Source: Clostridia bacterium (GTDB lineage Bacteria > Bacillota > Clostridia > Christensenellales > Aristaeellaceae). Taken from it: 64,000 nucleotides of DNA. Position numbers and translations under genes: made by a program. Positions 36,005-44,113 of the stretch are shown here, piece after piece (within the stretch, counting starts at the first letter, position 1; each line of letters begins with the position of its first letter). The notes beneath the pieces are model-generated. The model saw only the letters and a program-made list of their open reading frames with translations, made no database searches and was not told the DNA's origin. Location: positions 124,001 to 188,000 of the forward strand of contig JAFUFB010000025.1 of the NCBI GenBank assembly GCA_017470145.1. Direction: 5' to 3'.

Positions 36005-36245
36005 GAACACAGTCCTGATGGACAGGCGTCGCCTTGGGCATCCAAACCCCGCAGATTACACGGTCGCCTGCTTGTTGGAACGAAATGGTAAAAGGCTGAA
36101 TGTCCCAAGGGAAGCCTCCGAAAAAATGCGTGTATTCTGTTCCATCCTCCATCAGCTGGACTTTGAAGCCCTTTGCAGATGCAGCAGATAGTCCACTGAT
36201 CACAAGAAGTGCAAGTACAAGGCAAACCATCAATCGTCTTCTCAT
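35976..36245 (-). CDS. Small secreted protein, unknown
   Basis: About 89 residues starting at ATG 36245 behind GGAGGTGCC. Signal peptide MRRRLMVCLVLALLVISGLS, mature part FKVQLMEDGTEYTHFFGG.... A one-base shift near the 3' end would give the RIAVPVG ending seen in the sister copy at 38.5 kb, so its C-terminus may be frameshifted. Confidence 0.55.
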   Translation of the reverse strand: MRRRLMVCLVLALLVISGLSAASAKGFKVQLMEDGTEYTHFFGGFPWDIQPFTISFQQAGDRVICGVWMPKATPVHQDCVLAAIGSLFL

Positions 36246-36400
36246 CGTGGCACCTCCGTCCAAGGCGTGACATCAGCTTGCGACGCCTCACCCAAGTAAA
36301 CGAAACACAGCGTAGTATTCTTTCATCGATATGGCGTTTCCTGCCATTTCAGAAACTGTTACATTCCATGTTGGCTGTTCTCATCCCGCTAACAACTTGT

Positions 36401-37645
36401 TCAACCGTTTCCCAGATGCGCATGATCAACACTCAGATCTGTGATCTCTTCCTCTCCAGTTTCATGATGAATCACTCTTTGAAACTGTACTCGATAGCCA
36501 TCCGACAAGTATTCAGGATCTGTTGTAAGCATTATATCCCACATTAACTGTGTCAGATGATACTCATCGTTTTCCAGCCGCTGGAATAGATATCCCACCT
36601 GATAGTCTCCGAGTTTACCCAGAGCATCCGATCCGTATTTCTCAGCAATGAATCCTTCCGCGTCCTCCCGTGCCTGATCTAATTCCGCCTGCTCCGGAAT
36701 TGCATAGGGCAACCCTGTAGCACCGTATACTTCAACTTTTACCTCGTCCGGCCAGAAGTACATGATTTCGCCGTACTTCTTTATAGCCTCCTGCTCTCTC
36801 GAAGCATTGGTCATCAATTCAGTATACATTTGAAGTGCCCGCTCGTTTAATTCTGGTTCTTCATGATAATCAGTCTGGACATTATTACCGTGACGGTCAA
36901 AAACGACATCGTAAACCAAAACATTCGGCTTCGTAGGGCGGCTGAAGTTTATATGCCATTCTACAATCCAATAGCCGTCTTCGCCCTCATCATAATAATT
37001 TGACGCAAATCCTATGCCAACCAACCAATCCTCGTTGGTTTCTGAGGGGAGCTCCACGCTGTATGCATCCTTCAATGATTTCACTGCAAGCTTTCTGGCT
37101 TCTTGCTCCGTCAGATCGCCCGTCCCCGGCAATAGATAATCATTGCGATCCCAGGCGCCAACAGTAACCATCATTTCTCCATACCAGTGTCTTTGCTCAA
37201 CACTCCAGGCGCCCTCATTTTTTCCGAATGCTGCCCGACAGATTTCGTAGATTGCATTTCTTTCCCAGTAACCTCGTCCGCTTTCAAAAGCCTGTATCAG
37301 GGTAGAACCCTCATCCAATGTAATTCCATTTTCATTCAGAGAAGCAATCAATTCCTTCAGTTCTTCATAGGTATAGTTCTCTTGGGAGTTTCCCTGAGCT
37401 AATGGAACTGCTACTTGTTCCACGATCTCTTTTGGTGAAAGCAGTGCAACTGCAAGAGCAGTCACAGCAATCAGCAAAATGGCTATGGCAAATATTAATC
37501 CGGCAGAAAATTTCTTTTTCATTGGTTTTGTTTCTCCCTTCTCAGCGTTCATGATTCGCTGAGCCAGGAACGGATTCTCCTGCAGACCGGAAAGACGCCG
37601 ATCCACAGCACTTTGGAAGATTGCTCTTTCTTCAGCTTCACGCAT
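36401..37645 (-). CDS. Membrane-anchored partner of the ECF sigma factor (anti-sigma-like)
   Basis: 414 residues. A cytoplasmic N-terminus (~45 residues, with LSGLQENPFLAQRIM), one membrane helix (FSAGLIFAIAILLIAVTALA), and a ~340-residue outside part with PepSY-like duplicated segments (QEARKLAVKSLKDAY). It overlaps the sigma gene by 8 bases. This is the standard layout of a sigma factor and its membrane regulator. The anti-sigma contact itself is inferred. Confidence 0.7.
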   Translation of the reverse strand: MREAEERAIFQSAVDRRLSGLQENPFLAQRIMNAEKGETKPMKKKFSAGLIFAIAILLIAVTALAVALLSPKEIVEQVAVPLAQGNSQENYTYEELKELIASLNENGITLDEGSTLIQAFESGRGYWERNAIYEICRAAFGKNEGAWSVEQRHWYGEMMVTVGAWDRNDYLLPGTGDLTEQEARKLAVKSLKDAYSVELPSETNEDWLVGIGFASNYYDEGEDGYWIVEWHINFSRPTKPNVLVYDVVFDRHGNNVQTDYHEEPELNERALQMYTELMTNASREQEAIKKYGEIMYFWPDEVKVEVYGATGLPYAIPEQAELDQAREDAEGFIAEKYGSDALGKLGDYQVGYLFQRLENDEYHLTQLMWDIMLTTDPEYLSDGYRVQFQRVIHHETGEEEITDLSVDHAHLGNG

Positions 37646-38156
37646 CGGAATCCCTCCTTTCCAGCAATCCGCGAAGTTTATCTCTTCCTCGTTTCAGCCG
37701 TCCCGTGACGGTTGACTGGGATACACCCAGCGAATCCATGATTTCCTGTATGCTGAATCCCCGATAGTAAAACAGCAAAATCACTTCGCGCAGTTTGATC
37801 GGGAGCCGCATGACAGCTGTAATCAGTTCCTCATCCTTTTCCTCAAATGGGACTGTCGCTTCAGGCAACATCTCCGGTGTGATCCGCCGATCAAAATGCC
37901 GGAACCATCCGGAATGATTCATATCATAGCAAGTATGAATGGCAATCTTCATGATCCATGTCTTGATACTGCTCTGACCATGAAAACCATTCAGTCCCCT
38001 GTACACCTTCAAAAACGTTTCCTGCACAGCGTCCTCAGCCAGTGTCTTATCGCACAGGTAGAGGAAACACATCCGCAATACAGATCCCTGATACTGCGCT
38101 ACCAGATCTTCAAAACTCGGGTTTTGAGCTTCGTCAGGGTCCTTGACATTGCTCAA
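37638..38156 (-). CDS. ECF-type RNA polymerase sigma factor
   Basis: 172 residues. Region 2: LCDKTLAEDAVQETFLKVYR and IKTWIMKIAIHTCYD. Region 4: LPIKLREVILLFYYRGFSIQ, then DSLGVSQSTVTGRLKRGRDK. The TTG at 38156 is chosen because GGAGG lies 8 bases before it, whereas an upstream GTG is inside the RBS. Directs transcription of a small stress or envelope regulon, under control of the membrane partner. Confidence 0.9.
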   Translation of the reverse strand: MSNVKDPDEAQNPSFEDLVAQYQGSVLRMCFLYLCDKTLAEDAVQETFLKVYRGLNGFHGQSSIKTWIMKIAIHTCYDMNHSGWFRHFDRRITPEMLPEATVPFEEKDEELITAVMRLPIKLREVILLFYYRGFSIQEIMDSLGVSQSTVTGRLKRGRDKLRGLLERRDSDA

Positions 38157-38186
38157 ACATATCACCTCCTGGATATCGCGGATGAT

Positions 38187-38441
38187 TTACCCGCGATTTG
38201 GTCCTTCACTATTATAGACTGGAAAGGAGCGATTAATATTTCGTTTTTGAGAAAATGACTGCACTACGTCAGTTTCATCAGTTTTCTCATAAAAATGTCC
38301 CGGCTTTATCACAGCCGGAACAAGAGAAACAAGTTCTACGATGCAATCATCCATCTGCCGCATTGGCGTTTCTGCCAGCGCGCCGATCACGACAGTCAGC
38401 ACCAGAAGCATTGTGATCACAAACACGAATACCCGTTTCAT
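38187..38441 (-). CDS. Small secreted protein, paralogue B
   Basis: 84 residues. Signal peptide MKRVFVFVITMLLVLTVVIG then ALAETPMRQMDDCIVELVSL.... N-terminus and upstream DNA duplicate those of the 35737-35919 gene. CGAGGAGGTACGGATTT is the RBS region. Confidence 0.5.
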   Translation of the reverse strand: MKRVFVFVITMLLVLTVVIGALAETPMRQMDDCIVELVSLVPAVIKPGHFYEKTDETDVVQSFSQKRNINRSFPVYNSEGPNRG

Positions 38442-38527
38442 AAATCCGTACCTCCTCGGTTTTGTATAACTATTGCTATCCCATACAATCGGATAATCAA
38501 CCTACAGGAACAGCGATCCTGTATCCG
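38377..38527. repeat. Imperfect direct repeat, copy 2
   Basis: Partner of 35857-36004; see that copy. Covers the start of the small secreted gene and the end of the gutted BlaR1-like gene. Confidence 0.75.
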
Positions 38528-38718
38528 CAGATACTGCCGTCATGCGCATATACTGCCACATCAAAAATCGTGGAAACATCCGCACCTTGATCAAAGGGCA
38601 TCCAGGTATTGCCGATTTGCTTTCTCAGCAGCTTCCGCAGTGGAATCATCAGCAGAATCGCGATCGAAGCCATGATGTTTGCTTCGATCAGAAAGTTAAA
38701 AACCAACGCTGAACGCAT
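38497..38718 (-). pseudogene. Gutted BlaR1/M56 membrane peptidase (N-terminus only)
   Basis: 73 codons. The N-terminus FNFLIEANIMASIAILLMIP and LRKLLRKQIGN matches the first membrane segment of BlaR1/MecR1 M56 proteases, normally 400-600 residues. It then jumps to unrelated sequence ending ICGYRIAVPVG. The peptidase and sensor parts are missing. It lies directly after the BlaI gene, where BlaR1 should be, so an internal deletion/fusion is the likely cause. Confidence 0.7.
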
Positions 38719-38779
38719 AGTAAATAAACCTCCCATCTATACAGACGATTCACGAGGCATCTTGTTTTCGTTTTTGGGA

Positions 38780-39163
38780 TTATTTCTTTTCTTTCTTTTC
38801 TCCGCGCATAACATTCAGTATTTCTTCCAGATCCTGCGCGGAAAGATCACCGCTATCCACCAGGTGATTGACCAGCAGCGAAGCTTTCCCTTTGAACACA
38901 TGATTCAGGAACTTATGTGTTTCAGTTGTGGAAGCCTCCTCCCGGGTGATCAGCGGAACATACGTCTTTGCCCTGGCAGAGTCATCCATGCTGACAGCGC
39001 CTTTTTCAGTCATTCTTTTCAGCAGGGTGATGACCGTCTGGCGAGTCCAGCCGGTTACCGGTTCCAGTGTTGACGTGATCTCTCCCATGGTTTGGGGAGC
39101 ATGATCCCACAAACATTCCATGATCTTCCATTCAGCTTCCGTGACCTGTACAGTCATCTTCAC
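38780..39163 (-). CDS. BlaI/MecI-family transcriptional repressor
   Basis: A 127-residue repressor, close to full family length. Winged helix: VTEAEWKIMECLWDHAPQTM and GWTRQTVITLLKRMTEKGAV. C-terminal dimerisation part: LLVNHLVDSGDLSAQDLEEI. It binds an inverted repeat overlapping its own promoter. Normally released when BlaR1 cuts it; here BlaR1 is truncated, so derepression by that route seems lost. Confidence 0.92.
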   Translation of the reverse strand: MKMTVQVTEAEWKIMECLWDHAPQTMGEITSTLEPVTGWTRQTVITLLKRMTEKGAVSMDDSARAKTYVPLITREEASTTETHKFLNHVFKGKASLLVNHLVDSGDLSAQDLEEILNVMRGEKKEKK

Positions 39164-39176
39164 TACCTCCCCAAAA

Positions 39177-39216
39177 GTCGACGCGCGTCTACTTCAAATA
39201 GTATACGCACGTCGAC
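39177..39216. promoter_or_regulatory. Inverted-repeat operator at the BlaI promoter
   Basis: GTCGACGCGCGTCTAC (39177-39192), 8 bases, GTATACGCACGTCGAC (39201-39216): 14 of 16 positions pair as an inverted repeat. It spans the -10 and start region, fitting autorepression by BlaI. Confidence 0.75.
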
Positions 39217-39228
39217 ATGTAATGTCAA
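39200..39228 (-). promoter_or_regulatory. Sigma-A promoter of the BlaI gene
   Basis: Minus strand: TTGACA, 17 bases, TATACT, about 40 bases before the BlaI start. Confidence 0.85.
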
Positions 39229-39434
39229 GTACTATTCCAATGAGGCACTTATCTGAAGTCATTTAACCGAATATATTGCGTCACTCGTTGAAGATATCTG
39301 AACCCCGTTTGAACCTTTCAGTCTGATAAAAATACGTATAAATCGATAGAAAAACGTTTTCGCCTGTCAGATCTGGTAAACGGCCTTCGCTACAATGATC
39401 GAATTCAGATCGCTGTAGCCCTTGAAACACAAGG

Positions 39435-39464
39435 AAAAGGAGGCCTCTTTCGAAGTCTCCTTTT
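39435..39464 (-). terminator. Terminator of tRNA-Arg
   Basis: AAAAGGAG ... CTCCTTTT, an 8-bp stem just 3' of the tRNA in its direction of transcription. Confidence 0.65.
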
Positions 39465-39467
39465 CAG

Positions 39468-39541
39468 TGAGCCCGGCGGGATTCGAACCCACGACCTTTT
39501 GATTCGTAGTCAAACACTCTATCCAGCTGAGCTACGAGCCC
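39468..39541 (-). tRNA. tRNA-Arg (anticodon ACG)
   Basis: 74 bases forming a full cloverleaf on the minus strand: 7-bp acceptor stem (with two G-U pairs), D arm AGCTCAGCTGGATAGAG, anticodon stem TTTGA/TCAAA with loop CTACGAA (ACG), T arm GTGGG-TTCGAAT-CCCGC. No CCA encoded. Its 3' half serves as the integration core (see 28741-28783). Confidence 0.95.
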
Positions 39542-39664
39542 ACAGCCATCTCTCGACAGCCCCGATATGATACCACAAGACAACCAGAATGTCAATTCCT
39601 TTTTTTCAAGAAAAGTGTGAAGAAAATCCGACAATAAGTTAACAAAATCGTTGCTTGTTGCGGA

Positions 39665-39693
39665 TTGTAAAACGGGAAAGGATTCGATAAAAT
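39665..39693 (+). promoter_or_regulatory. Possible promoter for the nucleotidase gene
   Basis: TTGTAA, 17 bases, TAAAAT, about 50 bases before the start codon. Moderate match to sigma-A consensus. Confidence 0.45.
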
Positions 39694-39744
39694 AAGGGTG
39701 TCAACCGTTCCTATTCTTTATTTGAGGAAGGAGTCGTGGTAACC

Positions 39745-41415
39745 ATGAAAAGGATTATTGCTCTGATTCTGGCCCTGTGCATGGCGCTGAGCCTTTCCTT
39801 CGCCTTCGCGGAGGATGGCGGGGTGGCGGCGGATATTCGCACGGCCACAGCCAGCGACTACACGGGAAAGACCGTGATCCTGCACTCCAACGATGTGCAC
39901 GGACAGATTGATGGCTATGCCTGGATTGCCGGCCTGCGGACCTATTTTGAAGGCCTGGGCGCTAAGGTGATTCTGGCGGACGCTGGCGATTTTAGCCAGG
40001 GCACGGTGTATGTCAGCTCCAGCAAAGGTGCTGCCGCCATCGATATGATGAACGCCGCGAAGTACGACGTCATCACCCTGGGAAATCATGAATTTGACTT
40101 CGGTTATCCTCAGCTGATGGACAACCTGAGCAAGGCGGAGTTCACCGCGCTGTGCGCGAACATCACGCTGGATGAAACGGGCGAGTCGATCCTGCCCGGT
40201 ACCAAGGTCATCGAGACGGAAAGCGGTCTGAAGATTGGCTTCTTCGGCCTGGATACGCCTGAAACCGTGACCAAGGTGAACCCCGGTCTGATCAACATGA
40301 TTACCTTCTCCACCTTTGACAAGCTGTACGAAGCGGGCCAGAGCGCCGTGGACGCGCTGAAGAGCGAGAATGCGGATCTGGTTATCGGCCTGGTGCACCT
40401 GGGCGTGGATGAAGAGAGCCGGGCGAATGGTTATCGGTCCATCGACCTGCTGGGCAAGGTAAGCGGCATTGATCTGCTAATCGATGGTCATAGCCACACC
40501 GTGATGACCGCGGGCCCCGATGGTGAACCCATCCAGTCCACTGGCACCAAGTTTGCTTACGTGGGCGTGGTGGTGATCGACGACGAAAGCAAGACCATTG
40601 AAAATCGTTTCCTGCTGCCCACCTATCTGGGAAATAAGCTGTATGCCATGAACGGTGTGGACGGCGACGTGCTGGCTGTGGCGGAGAAGATCACTGCGGA
40701 AGTGGACGCAGAATACAGTGCTGTGTTCGCGACCTCTGAGGTCGTGCTGAATGGCGAAAAGGCCCCCGGCAACCGCACCGAGGAAACCAACCTGGGCGAT
40801 CTGATTACGGACGCTATGGTTTGGTCTGTCGTGAAGGAAGGCGGCATCGAGCAGGTGGAGCCCAACGCAGTGGTTGGCATCACCAATGGTGGCGGCATCC
40901 GCGCGGCGATTAACGTGGGCGATGTTTCCAAGAAGGATATCAACACCGTGCTGCCCTTCGGCAACACTGTGGCCGTGATCTATGTGACGGGCAGCGAGCT
41001 GCTGGAAGCGCTGGAAGCTTCCACCTTCTGCACGCCGGAATCCATCGGCGGCTATCCGCAGACCTCCGGAATTACCTGGACCCTGGATACCACCAAGGCC
41101 TATGATCAGGGCGAGGTTTATGTGCTGGATGGCAAGGAGAGCAGCTATTATGCTCCTGCTTCCATCAACCGTGTAACCATCACAGCCATCAATGGAGAAG
41201 CGTTCGATGAAAACGCGACCTACGCTGTGGTGACCAACAACTTCTGCGCGGCAGGCGGCGATACCTACAATGTGTTTGGTCGGTCCACCTCTTCCTTCGA
41301 TACCGGCATCCCCATGGACGAAGCTGTGATGGCTTATGTGGAGGATGTGCTGGCTGGGAAGATTTCCGCGGATACCTACGCGGAGCCTCAGGGCCGTGAA
41401 ACGCAGATCAAGTAA
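39745..41415 (+). CDS. Secreted 5'-nucleotidase / metallophosphatase (UshA-like)
   Basis: About 556 residues. Signal peptide MKRIIALILALCMALSLSFA ending AFA. N-terminal metallophosphatase motifs: LHSNDVHG, LADAGDF, LGNHEFDFG, DGHSHTVM. The C-terminal 5'-nucleotidase domain has NGGGIRAAI and later FCAAGGD. Likely removes phosphate from extracellular nucleotides or related esters for uptake. No sortase or membrane anchor, so probably released or loosely held. Single gene with its own terminator. ATG at 39745 is 13 bases after GAAGGAG; a GTG 9 bases upstream is the alternative. Confidence 0.92.
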   Translation: MKRIIALILALCMALSLSFAFAEDGGVAADIRTATASDYTGKTVILHSNDVHGQIDGYAWIAGLRTYFEGLGAKVILADAGDFSQGTVYVSSSKGAAAIDMMNAAKYDVITLGNHEFDFGYPQLMDNLSKAEFTALCANITLDETGESILPGTKVIETESGLKIGFFGLDTPETVTKVNPGLINMITFSTFDKLYEAGQSAVDALKSENADLVIGLVHLGVDEESRANGYRSIDLLGKVSGIDLLIDGHSHTVMTAGPDGEPIQSTGTKFAYVGVVVIDDESKTIENRFLLPTYLGNKLYAMNGVDGDVLAVAEKITAEVDAEYSAVFATSEVVLNGEKAPGNRTEETNLGDLITDAMVWSVVKEGGIEQVEPNAVVGITNGGGIRAAINVGDVSKKDINTVLPFGNTVAVIYVTGSELLEALEASTFCTPESIGGYPQTSGITWTLDTTKAYDQGEVYVLDGKESSYYAPASINRVTITAINGEAFDENATYAVVTNNFCAAGGDTYNVFGRSTSSFDTGIPMDEAVMAYVEDVLAGKISADTYAEPQGRETQIK

Positions 41416-41435
41416 TATTTGATCGAATTGCACTC

Positions 41436-41473
41436 GCGGACTGCCATAGGATATGATGGCAGTCCGCTTTTTT
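41436..41473 (+). terminator. Terminator after the nucleotidase gene
   Basis: GCGGACTGCCAT / ATGGCAGTCCGC, a perfect 12-bp stem with 8-base loop and six T. Confidence 0.93.
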
Positions 41474-41504
41474 GAAGCCATTGGGCAAACAGGGAGGCGA
41501 AGAA

Positions 41505-42233
41505 ATGCAATCGGAAAAGATTCAGCAATTGCAAGAGATTATAGATCAATCTAAAAGGATAGTATTCTTTGGCGGCGCTGGGGTTTCCACCGCCAGCGGG
41601 ATTCCAGATTTTCGATCCGCAACGGGGATATATTCCGAACAGTTTGGACATCTTTCTCCAGAAACGATTCTAAGCAGGACGTTTTTCGACCTGCATCCGG
41701 AAATCTTCTTTGACTTTTATCGCAAGCACCTGCTGTACCCGGATGCCCAGCCCAATGCGGCCCATCGGAAGCTTTACGAATGGGAAAAGCAGGACAAGCT
41801 GAAGGGCATCGTGACACAGAACATCGACGGCCTGCACAAGGCGGCGGGGAATATCCGGGTCTATGAGCTGCACGGGACTATCCATGAAAACTATTGCATG
41901 GAGTGCAACGCGGCGTATCCCATGGAATATATTCTTGAATCGGAAGGGATTCCTCGGTGCAAGGACTGCGGCGGCGTTATCAAGCCCAAGGTGGTGCTAT
42001 ATGAGGAGCCGTTGGAAAAGTACGTTTGCATTGGCGCGGTTCGCGAAATCGCGAATGCGGACACATTGATCGTCGCGGGCACGTCCCTGGCAGTGCAGCC
42101 GGCGGCCTCCTTCATTGACAATTTCCGGGGAAAGCATCTTGTGATTCTGAACAAAGAGGCGATTCCGGGAGAAGAAAGAGCAACGCTGGTAATCCACGAT
42201 GATCTGGCCGCGGTGATGGCGCAGCTACATTAA
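41505..42233 (+). CDS. cobB: NAD-dependent protein deacylase (sirtuin)
   Basis: 242 residues from ATG 41505 (GGAGGCGAAG upstream). Class U/III-type sirtuin: GAGVSTASGIPDFRS for NAD, TQNIDGLH, catalytic His in YELHGTIHENYC, a four-Cys zinc site (CMEC ... CKDC), and late GTSLAVQPAA. Removes acetyl or other acyl groups from lysines using NAD, producing nicotinamide and O-acyl-ADP-ribose. Single gene between two terminators. Confidence 0.93.
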   Translation: MQSEKIQQLQEIIDQSKRIVFFGGAGVSTASGIPDFRSATGIYSEQFGHLSPETILSRTFFDLHPEIFFDFYRKHLLYPDAQPNAAHRKLYEWEKQDKLKGIVTQNIDGLHKAAGNIRVYELHGTIHENYCMECNAAYPMEYILESEGIPRCKDCGGVIKPKVVLYEEPLEKYVCIGAVREIANADTLIVAGTSLAVQPAASFIDNFRGKHLVILNKEAIPGEERATLVIHDDLAAVMAQLH

Positions 42234-42278
42234 GGGAAGATAACGTTTTTCTTGCTTCAAAGAAAGACACATATTCAG

Positions 42279-42322
42279 CCGAGATGGGGCGAAACATGGT
42301 TTCGTTCGATTTCGGTTTTTTT
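42279..42322 (+). terminator. Terminator after the sirtuin gene
   Basis: CCGAGAT...GAAAC / GTTTC...ATTTCGG stem (about 12 of 17 paired plus wobble) followed by seven T. Confidence 0.7.
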
Positions 42323-42323
42323 A

Positions 42324-42352
42324 TTGACGTGAAGGGTGGTTTTTTGTATAAT
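42324..42352 (+). promoter_or_regulatory. Sigma-A promoter of the dCMP deaminase operon
   Basis: TTGACG, 17 bases, TATAAT, 77 bases before the dCMP deaminase start. Probably drives the operon through the hydrogenase-type genes. Confidence 0.85.
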
Positions 42353-42428
42353 AGATTATTCAAAGCGGTGAAGTATTTTCCATATTCGACAGGTCTGAGA
42401 CGTGGAGAAGTGAAAGGCGGGGAGCATC

Positions 42429-42893
42429 ATGGATAAATGGGATCATCGGTTTATGAAGATGACCTATACCATCGCGGAATGGTCCAGCTGCTTCCGCAAG
42501 GGGCGGAGCATCGGCTGCGTCATTGTGCGGGACAAGCGGATCATGACCACGGGATATAACGGCGCGCCGGCGGGGATCAAGACCTGCCGGGAGCGGGGGG
42601 AGTGCCTGCGGGATAAGCTGGGCATCGCCAGCGGTACGCGGATGGAAACCTGCTACGCAGTCCACGCGGAGCAGAACGCCATCGTCCAGGCGGCGAAGCT
42701 GGGGGTCAATATTGACGGAGCCACCCTGTACTGCACCCATCAGCCCTGCAGCATGTGCTGCAAGATGATCATCAACAGCGGGATTCAGCGGGTGGTTTAT
42801 AAAGAAGGATACCCGGATCCCTTCACGCTGGAGCTGTTTGACGAGGCGGGCGTGCGGCTGGAGAAGTACGAGGACGAGGGAAACGAAGCATGA
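42429..42893 (+). CDS. dCMP deaminase
   Basis: 154 residues of the deoxycytidylate deaminase (ComEB-like) family. Zinc and catalysis: HAEQNAI (His and Glu) and PCSMCCKMI (two Cys). Turns dCMP into dUMP for dTTP synthesis. Its stop overlaps the next start (ATGA). First gene of the operon. Confidence 0.9.
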   Translation: MDKWDHRFMKMTYTIAEWSSCFRKGRSIGCVIVRDKRIMTTGYNGAPAGIKTCRERGECLRDKLGIASGTRMETCYAVHAEQNAIVQAAKLGVNIDGATLYCTHQPCSMCCKMIINSGIQRVVYKEGYPDPFTLELFDEAGVRLEKYEDEGNEA

Positions 42894-43666
42894 AATATCA
42901 CATTGACACGATTCCTATCTGGGACGCGGCGAAGCTGGAAGGAGAATGCCTCCTCTGCGCCCTGGAGCGGCGGACGGAGCTGGGGGAGGCGGAAAGATAT
43001 CTGGGGGCCTCCGTCATGGAGCCGGACACCCGCATCCAGGTGAACTCCCGGGGCTTTTGCAGGAAGCATCACGCCATGCTTTTCACCATGAGCAATCGGC
43101 TGGGGCATGCCCTGATGCTGGAAAGCCACATGATCGAGAACCGGGAGCGGCTGGAGAAAAGCTGGAAAGCCCTGGAGAAGGCAGGGCAGGCGCTGGCGGG
43201 TGCCGGGCTGGGAGATAAAATCAACGGCAAGGCCCGCAGCGCCAAGGAGGCGGTGGTGCAGGAGGCGAAGAAGATTCAGGAGATGGCCGGGACCTGCGTC
43301 ATGTGCGACACAATTAACGACAACATGCTGCGCTATCTGCACACCTTCTTCCATCTTTATCAGAACGACGGGGAATTCCGTCGGAAGTTCCTCTCTGGCA
43401 AAGGACTCTGCATCCCCCACACGGGGCAGCTGCTGGAGGTGGCGGCGGAGGAGCTGAACACCAAGGAGCTGGGCGAGTTCGTTCAGGCCCTGGCCAAAAT
43501 GGAAGGGGAGAACCTGGACCGGATTCAGGAGGACATCTCCTGGTTCATCAAGAAATTCGACTACCGATTCGAGAAAGAGGACTGGAAAAACAGCAAGGAC
43601 GCGGTGGAGCGGACGGTGAACAAGACCCGGGGCTGGTGCGTCGGGAAAGAACCCAATGAAACATAA
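42890..43666 (+). CDS. DUF6062 family protein
   Basis: 258 residues. The N-terminus (YHIDTIPIWDAAKLEGECLL), conserved Cys/His (CLLCALERR, GFCRKHH) and later GLCIPHTGQLLE match DUF6062 of Clostridia. Metal-binding function is plausible from the Cys/His set, but no role is known. Coupled to the dCMP deaminase gene by a 4-base overlap. Confidence 0.8.
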   Translation: MKYHIDTIPIWDAAKLEGECLLCALERRTELGEAERYLGASVMEPDTRIQVNSRGFCRKHHAMLFTMSNRLGHALMLESHMIENRERLEKSWKALEKAGQALAGAGLGDKINGKARSAKEAVVQEAKKIQEMAGTCVMCDTINDNMLRYLHTFFHLYQNDGEFRRKFLSGKGLCIPHTGQLLEVAAEELNTKELGEFVQALAKMEGENLDRIQEDISWFIKKFDYRFEKEDWKNSKDAVERTVNKTRGWCVGKEPNET

Positions 43667-43740
43667 TCCGGGGCCCGGCGGGGGAGATCCTTTCGCCCTG
43701 TGGGTCCGACGCGAAAATACGTTTGGAGGAGACGGGAAAC

Positions 43741-44109
43741 ATGACCATCGGAGAAGTGAAAGACATTCTGGAAGCAAAGGTGCTGATTGGCGGGGATCGG
43801 ATGGATGAGCCGGTGGACACGGCCTGCGGGTCCGACCTGATGAGCGATGTGCTGGCCTTCGTGAAGGACAAGACGGTGCTGATTACCGGGCTCATCAATC
43901 CTCACGTGGTCCGCACCAGCGAGATGCTGGACATTACCTGCATCGTCTTCTCCCGGGGGAAGCTGCCCAGCGAGGAGATCCTGGAGGAAGCGGAGGAAAG
44001 CGGCATCACGGTGCTGAGCACGGAAATGACCACATATACCGCCTGCGGTGAGCTTTATGTGCACGGCCTGCCGGGTACCAAGAAGCGCGCAGGCGCGGAG
44101 GGAGCGTGA
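43741..44109 (+). CDS. DRTGG-domain protein 1
   Basis: 122 residues from ATG 43741 (GGAGGAGACGGG upstream). DRTGG-type fold: VKDILEAKVLIGGDRMDEP, ACGSDLMSDVLAF, LITGLINPHVVRTSEMLDI. Such domains bind nucleotides (AMP/ADP-like ligands) in some proteins. Followed within 5 bases by an ATPase gene and by the hydrogenase-like gene; the cluster looks like one sensory unit. Confidence 0.8.
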   Translation: MTIGEVKDILEAKVLIGGDRMDEPVDTACGSDLMSDVLAFVKDKTVLITGLINPHVVRTSEMLDITCIVFSRGKLPSEEILEEAEESGITVLSTEMTTYTACGELYVHGLPGTKKRAGAEGA

Positions 44110-44113
44110 GAAC

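Larger units (their letters stand above)
39229..39744. other. Intergenic region with tRNA-Arg and flanks
   Basis: Contains the tRNA-Arg gene and its terminator and, past it, a possible promoter for the nucleotidase gene. Apart from these I see no gene; bases 39229-39434 show nothing recognisable and no integrase. Confidence 0.6.

Noticed and set aside
35971-36291. 106-residue frame ending RIAVPVG
   Set aside because: It overlaps the secreted protein at 35976-36245 in another frame without its own RBS; only its last codons reflect the shared repeat.
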